A stretch of DNA of 64,000 nucleotides from NCBI RefSeq assembly GCF_028289625.1, contig NZ_JANQOM010000086.1:1-64000 (forward strand), in the 5' to 3' direction. This document shows, in pieces, positions 60,897 through 64,000 of the stretch (within the stretch, counting starts at the first letter, position 1; the number at the start of each line of letters is the position of its first letter). The position numbers were made by a program, and so were the translations under genes. This DNA comes from Winogradskyella sp. (GTDB lineage: Bacteria; Bacteroidota; Bacteroidia; Flavobacteriales; Flavobacteriaceae). Below the pieces are notes generated by a model, which did not search any database, was not told the origin of the DNA, and was given only the letters and a program-made list of their open reading frames with translations.

Positions 60897-62529
60897 ATAC
60901 TGTTTTTTCATTAGTGCATTTATTATTAATGGGAATCTTCAAGCACAACTACTTCAAAACAAATCTAATTTCACAAAGCACGATACTTTAAGAGGCAGTA
61001 TAACTCCAGAGCGCAAGTGGTGGGATTTAAGTTACTATGACCTCAACATAAAGGTACAACCAGACAACAAATATATTGCAGGTTACAACATTGTACGCTA
61101 CAAGGTTTTAAAATCTCACGATGTCATTCAGATCGATTTACAAGAACCATTAGAAATAACAGCAATCTCACAAGATAATGAGGATTTAAACTTTAATAAA
61201 ATTGGTCCTGCCCATTTCATATTCCTTAAAAAGAAACAGGTTCCAGGAGAATATAATGAACTGTATATCCAATATGCTGGTAAACCAAAAGAGGCTGTAA
61301 ATGCACCTTGGGATGGTGGCTTTTCATGGAAAAAGGATAAAAATGGAAAGGATTTTGTCGCAACATCGTGTCAAGGTTTAGGTGCTAGTGTTTGGTGGCC
61401 AAATAAGGATCATATGTATGATGAAGTAGATAGTATGCGCATTGCCGTCGACGTGCCTAAAGATTTAATTGCTATAGCTAATGGACGACTTCGAGACACT
61501 TACGAATATGAATACGGTGGTTATAAATTATATGAATGGTTTGTATCTAATCCCATAAACAATTATGGCGTAAACGTTAACATTGGAGATTACGTTAATT
61601 TTTCTGAAGTTTATAAAGGGGAAAAAGGAGATTTGGATATGGATTATTGGGTCTTATCCTATAATCTGGATATCGCTAAAGAACAGTTTAAAGATGCACC
61701 AAAAATGATGAAGGCTTTTGAGCATTGGTTTGGCCCCTATCCCTTTTATGAAGACAGTTTTAAGCTAGTAGAAGTCCCATACTTAGGTATGGAACATCAA
61801 AGTTCGATAACTTATGGCAATAAGTATATCAATGGATACCTAGGTAGGGATTTATCTCGGACAGGTTGGGGTTTAAAATTCGATTTCATAATAATTCATG
61901 AAGCTGGTCACGAATGGTTTGCCAATAATATAACCAATAAGGATATTGCCGATATGTGGATTCATGAAAGCTTTACAGCGTATTCTGAAAATCTTTTTTT
62001 AGATTATCATTATGGCAAAGAAGCTTCTGCCGATTATGTAATTGGTACTCGCGCTAATATTCAAAATGACAAACCAATAATTGGACCGTATAATGTCAAT
62101 AAAGAAGGATCTAGCGATATGTATTACAAAGGAGCCAATATGCTGCACACCTTACGTCAACTTGTTGAAGATGACGGCTTATGGCGACAAATACTTAGAG
62201 GATTAAACGCTGAGTTCTATCATCAAACAGTGACAACTAAACAGATTGAGGACTATATAAGTAAAAATACCGATAAAGACCTAACCGCTTTTTTTAATCA
62301 ATATTTAAGGGATGTTCGCATTCCAACACTCGAGTATAAGATTAAAAATGGAGAGCTCAAGTTTCGGTACATCGACATTGTGGAAAATTTTGATATGCCG
62401 ATTGAGGTGGAAATTGATGGTAAGTCAGAGTGGTTATTTCCTAATTCAGAGTGGACAACAAAATCTATAGAAGGTGATGATTTTAAAGTAGATAGGGATT
62501 ATTACATTTATTCCAAAAAAGTTGAGTGA
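60865..62529 (+). CDS. M1 family zinc metallopeptidase, secreted
   Basis: The 554-residue protein has a signal peptide (after MQNNYTKLYLKYC a hydrophobic FFISAFIINGNLQAQ). The gluzincin site is complete: HEAGHEWF with His 345, Glu 346 and His 349, and the third zinc ligand Glu 368 in WIHESF, 18 residues on. The exopeptidase motif appears as LGMEHQSSITYG in place of the usual GAMEN. The N-terminal beta domain (NIKVQPDNKYIAGYN) is present, while the large C-terminal helical domain is short. It probably removes N-terminal residues from peptides in the periplasm or outside. It ends 2 nt before the YdeI-like gene. Confidence 0.9.
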   Translation: MQNNYTKLYLKYCFFISAFIINGNLQAQLLQNKSNFTKHDTLRGSITPERKWWDLSYYDLNIKVQPDNKYIAGYNIVRYKVLKSHDVIQIDLQEPLEITAISQDNEDLNFNKIGPAHFIFLKKKQVPGEYNELYIQYAGKPKEAVNAPWDGGFSWKKDKNGKDFVATSCQGLGASVWWPNKDHMYDEVDSMRIAVDVPKDLIAIANGRLRDTYEYEYGGYKLYEWFVSNPINNYGVNVNIGDYVNFSEVYKGEKGDLDMDYWVLSYNLDIAKEQFKDAPKMMKAFEHWFGPYPFYEDSFKLVEVPYLGMEHQSSITYGNKYINGYLGRDLSRTGWGLKFDFIIIHEAGHEWFANNITNKDIADMWIHESFTAYSENLFLDYHYGKEASADYVIGTRANIQNDKPIIGPYNVNKEGSSDMYYKGANMLHTLRQLVEDDGLWRQILRGLNAEFYHQTVTTKQIEDYISKNTDKDLTAFFNQYLRDVRIPTLEYKIKNGELKFRYIDIVENFDMPIEVEIDGKSEWLFPNSEWTTKSIEGDDFKVDRDYYIYSKKVE

Positions 62530-62531
62530 TT

Positions 62532-63104
62532 ATGGAATACCCAGAACTTTATTTTGAACGCGATACCGACTGGTATGACTGGTTATTACAAAACCATGAT
62601 AAGCATCAAGCCGTATATCTCATCTTTTACAAGCTAGAGACCGGAATGCCTACTATGCGTTGGGAAGAAGCCGTAAAAGTAGCACTATGTTTTGGTTGGA
62701 TTGATTCTACAGTTAAGAGCTTAGGTAATGGTAAACGAAGACAATACTTTTCGCCAAGGAATCCCAAAAGTACTTGGAGTGCCCTCAACAAAAAATATAT
62801 CGCAGAACTTGAAATACAAGGCTTAATTCAAGAAGGAGGCTATAAAATGATTGAATTGGCTAAAACAACCGGAACATGGACAGCCATGGACGATGTTGAA
62901 AATGGTGTCATCCCACCAGAATTACAAAAAGCCTTTGATGCTAATCCAAAAGCTTTTGAAAATTATCAAAACTTTAGCAAAGGTTATAGAAAAAGTTATT
63001 TATCCTGGTTGAATAGTGCAAAACGCGAAGCGACACGAGAAAAGAGAATTTCTGAGATTATTAGGCTCTGCCATGCCAATATAAAAAGTCGTGACAGTTG
63101 GTAA
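62532..63104 (+). CDS. YdeI/OmpD-associated family protein
   Basis: I use the ATG at 62532, 2 nt after the peptidase stop; a GTG at 62526 overlaps that stop. The 190-residue protein has the YdeI signature: LYFERDTDWYDWLLQNHDKH, VKVALCFGWIDSTVKSLG, RRQYFSPRNPKSTWSALNK and YRKSYLSWLNSAKREATREK. Family members were linked to bacteriocin or peptide resistance in a few bacteria, but the function is not settled. Its stop codon abuts that of the converging LytTR gene. Confidence 0.85.
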   Translation: MEYPELYFERDTDWYDWLLQNHDKHQAVYLIFYKLETGMPTMRWEEAVKVALCFGWIDSTVKSLGNGKRRQYFSPRNPKSTWSALNKKYIAELEIQGLIQEGGYKMIELAKTTGTWTAMDDVENGVIPPELQKAFDANPKAFENYQNFSKGYRKSYLSWLNSAKREATREKRISEIIRLCHANIKSRDSW

Positions 63105-63833
63105 TTAAAACATTAGCTTCTTAATGTTATCCATATAACCTCTACTTACTCTTACAATGTCTCCATTTTTCATAGTTACATCATAACTTTTTGTGTATTT
63201 GTTAAGCTCCTTAACAGCATTGAGATTAATAATAGAAGAGCGATGTACTCTAATAAAAATAGAGTCATTCAGCTTTTCCTCTAATGTCGAAATTCCGTAA
63301 TTACTCACATAAGTCTTACCCTCTGTAACGAGTTTGGAATAGTCCCCATAGGCTTCTATTCTAATGACTTCTTTTAAAGCCACAGTAACTAACTTGTTTT
63401 GGGTCTGAACTAAGATACGCTCTGGAAACTTTGGGGTATCCATCAACAGACTTTCGGCAAGAGGTCTAGCTTTGTTTTGTTCCACGTTTTGTTTTAATCG
63501 GTCTACGGCAACCTTAAACCTGTCCTTGGTATAGGGTTTTAGCAAATAGTCCACAGCATGGACTTCAAAAGCTTTTAAGGCATATTGATCATAGGCCGTA
63601 GAGAAAATTATTTGTGGTAATTCTTCTAGATGCGTTAGCACGTCAAAACCTGTCATTCCAGGCATTTGTACATCAAGAAACACCAAGTCTGGTTTAAATT
63701 CATTGATTATTTTTACAGCATCTACGCCATTATTGGCCTCACCAAGTAAAATTAATTCAGAATAATCCTCAAGATATTCTTTTATCAACTGCCTCCCTGC
63801 GGCCTCATCATCTACTATAACCACTTTTCTCAT
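63105..63833 (-). CDS. LytTR family response regulator
   Basis: The 242-residue protein has a receiver domain (1-120) with phosphoacceptor Asp 54 in LVFLDVQMPGMTGFDVL, the acidic pair in VDDE, the switch Thr in IFSTAYDQYALKAF and Lys in YLLKPYTKD. A LytTR DNA-binding domain follows (about 140-242; ILVQTQNKLVTVALKEVIRI, FIRVHRSSIINLNAV). It binds direct repeats as a dimer to regulate genes; targets are unknown. Its ATG overlaps the stop of the adjoining histidine kinase gene, so the pair is a two-component system. Confidence 0.93.
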   Translation of the reverse strand: MRKVVIVDDEAAGRQLIKEYLEDYSELILLGEANNGVDAVKIINEFKPDLVFLDVQMPGMTGFDVLTHLEELPQIIFSTAYDQYALKAFEVHAVDYLLKPYTKDRFKVAVDRLKQNVEQNKARPLAESLLMDTPKFPERILVQTQNKLVTVALKEVIRIEAYGDYSKLVTEGKTYVSNYGISTLEEKLNDSIFIRVHRSSIINLNAVKELNKYTKSYDVTMKNGDIVRVSRGYMDNIKKLMF

Positions 63834-64000
63834 ATAGCAAAAGATATTTTTAATCCTTTAGGCATATTATCTGATAAATTAAGCGTACTCTGGTACATTT
63901 TTTCTAAACGAAGTTTGGTATTAGTTAAGCCTATCCCCTTTTCAAATACAGAGTCTTTGTCTTTAACGCCTACGCCTGTATCTGAGATTTCAAAATGTAA
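63830..64000 (-). CDS. Sensor histidine kinase, C-terminal end (continues beyond window)
   Basis: The last 56 codons of a kinase are visible on the minus strand. They read LHFEISDTGVG (the G1-box region of the HATPase domain) and later GIGLTNTKLRLEKMY, the G2 box typical of LytS/YehU-type His_kinase-family enzymes. The stop TGA overlaps the ATG of the LytTR regulator (ATGA). The sensor part lies outside the window. Confidence 0.85.
   Translation of the reverse strand, partial: LHFEISDTGVGVKDKDSVFEKGIGLTNTKLRLEKMYQSTLNLSDNMPKGLKISFAI

Overview
The window is low-GC chromosomal DNA from a member of the Bacteroidota, most likely a marine flavobacterium of class Flavobacteriia (Winogradskyella/Psychroserpens/Lacinutrix-like by general character; genus not resolvable here). 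Supporting signs are type IX secretion sorting tails on secreted proteins, TAnnTTTG promoter boxes and no consistent Shine-Dalgarno sequences, a LytTR response regulator beside its kinase, lipoproteins with short Bacteroidota signal peptides, and a V-type ATPase of the DUF2764 type. No rRNA, tRNA, CRISPR array, transposase or phage gene was seen.

Layout. 0-4.3 kb: end of a family 2 glycosyltransferase, a phosphohexomutase and an MsbA-type ABC exporter. 4.3-13.1 kb: envelope and stress genes, including two look-alike modules of ECF sigma factor, one-helix membrane protein (putative anti-sigma) and Spy/CpxP-like periplasmic protein. The second module adjoins a minus-strand series of EF-hand, YHYH, repeat and SCO1-like lipoproteins. 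Four promoter-like sites, ACAAGTT-N15-ATCTAA with identical spacing, precede four of these genes and look like the target of the ECF sigma factor. 13.2-21 kb: RsmB-type RNA methyltransferase, secreted endonuclease I, fructosamine kinase-like protein and purL. The purL gene carries two palindromic insert-like segments in frame.

21-46 kb is a block of anaerobic and energy-metabolism genes: a PLP enzyme, sdhA/sdhB-type fumarate reductase or succinate dehydrogenase subunits without a membrane anchor gene, aspartase, a complete-looking Bacteroidota V-ATPase operon (A-B-E-DUF2764-D-I-K), two universal stress proteins, pyruvate phosphate dikinase, an oxalate/formate-type MFS transporter, a DUF3360-like permease, pyruvate formate-lyase activase, an EreA/ChaN-like lipoprotein and pyruvate formate-lyase. 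Together these suggest fermentation of pyruvate to formate and acetyl-CoA, aspartate to fumarate to succinate as electron sink, PPi-linked glycolysis, and an ion-pumping V-ATPase whose proteolipid keeps a Na+-type ligand set. CRP/FNR-like TGA-N6-TCA sites lie upstream of three of these genes.

46.6-56.2 kb: acyl-CoA synthetase, then a MarR-led beta-oxidation operon (fadJ-type multifunctional enzyme, thiolase, acyl-CoA dehydrogenase) interrupted by a four-helix-bundle (23S rRNA IVP-type) gene. Between pflB and the acyl-CoA synthetase lies a candidate structured non-coding RNA ending in a strong terminator. 56.2-64 kb: secreted and hypothetical proteins, an M1 peptidase, a YdeI-like protein, a LytTR response regulator and the end of its histidine kinase gene, which runs off the window.
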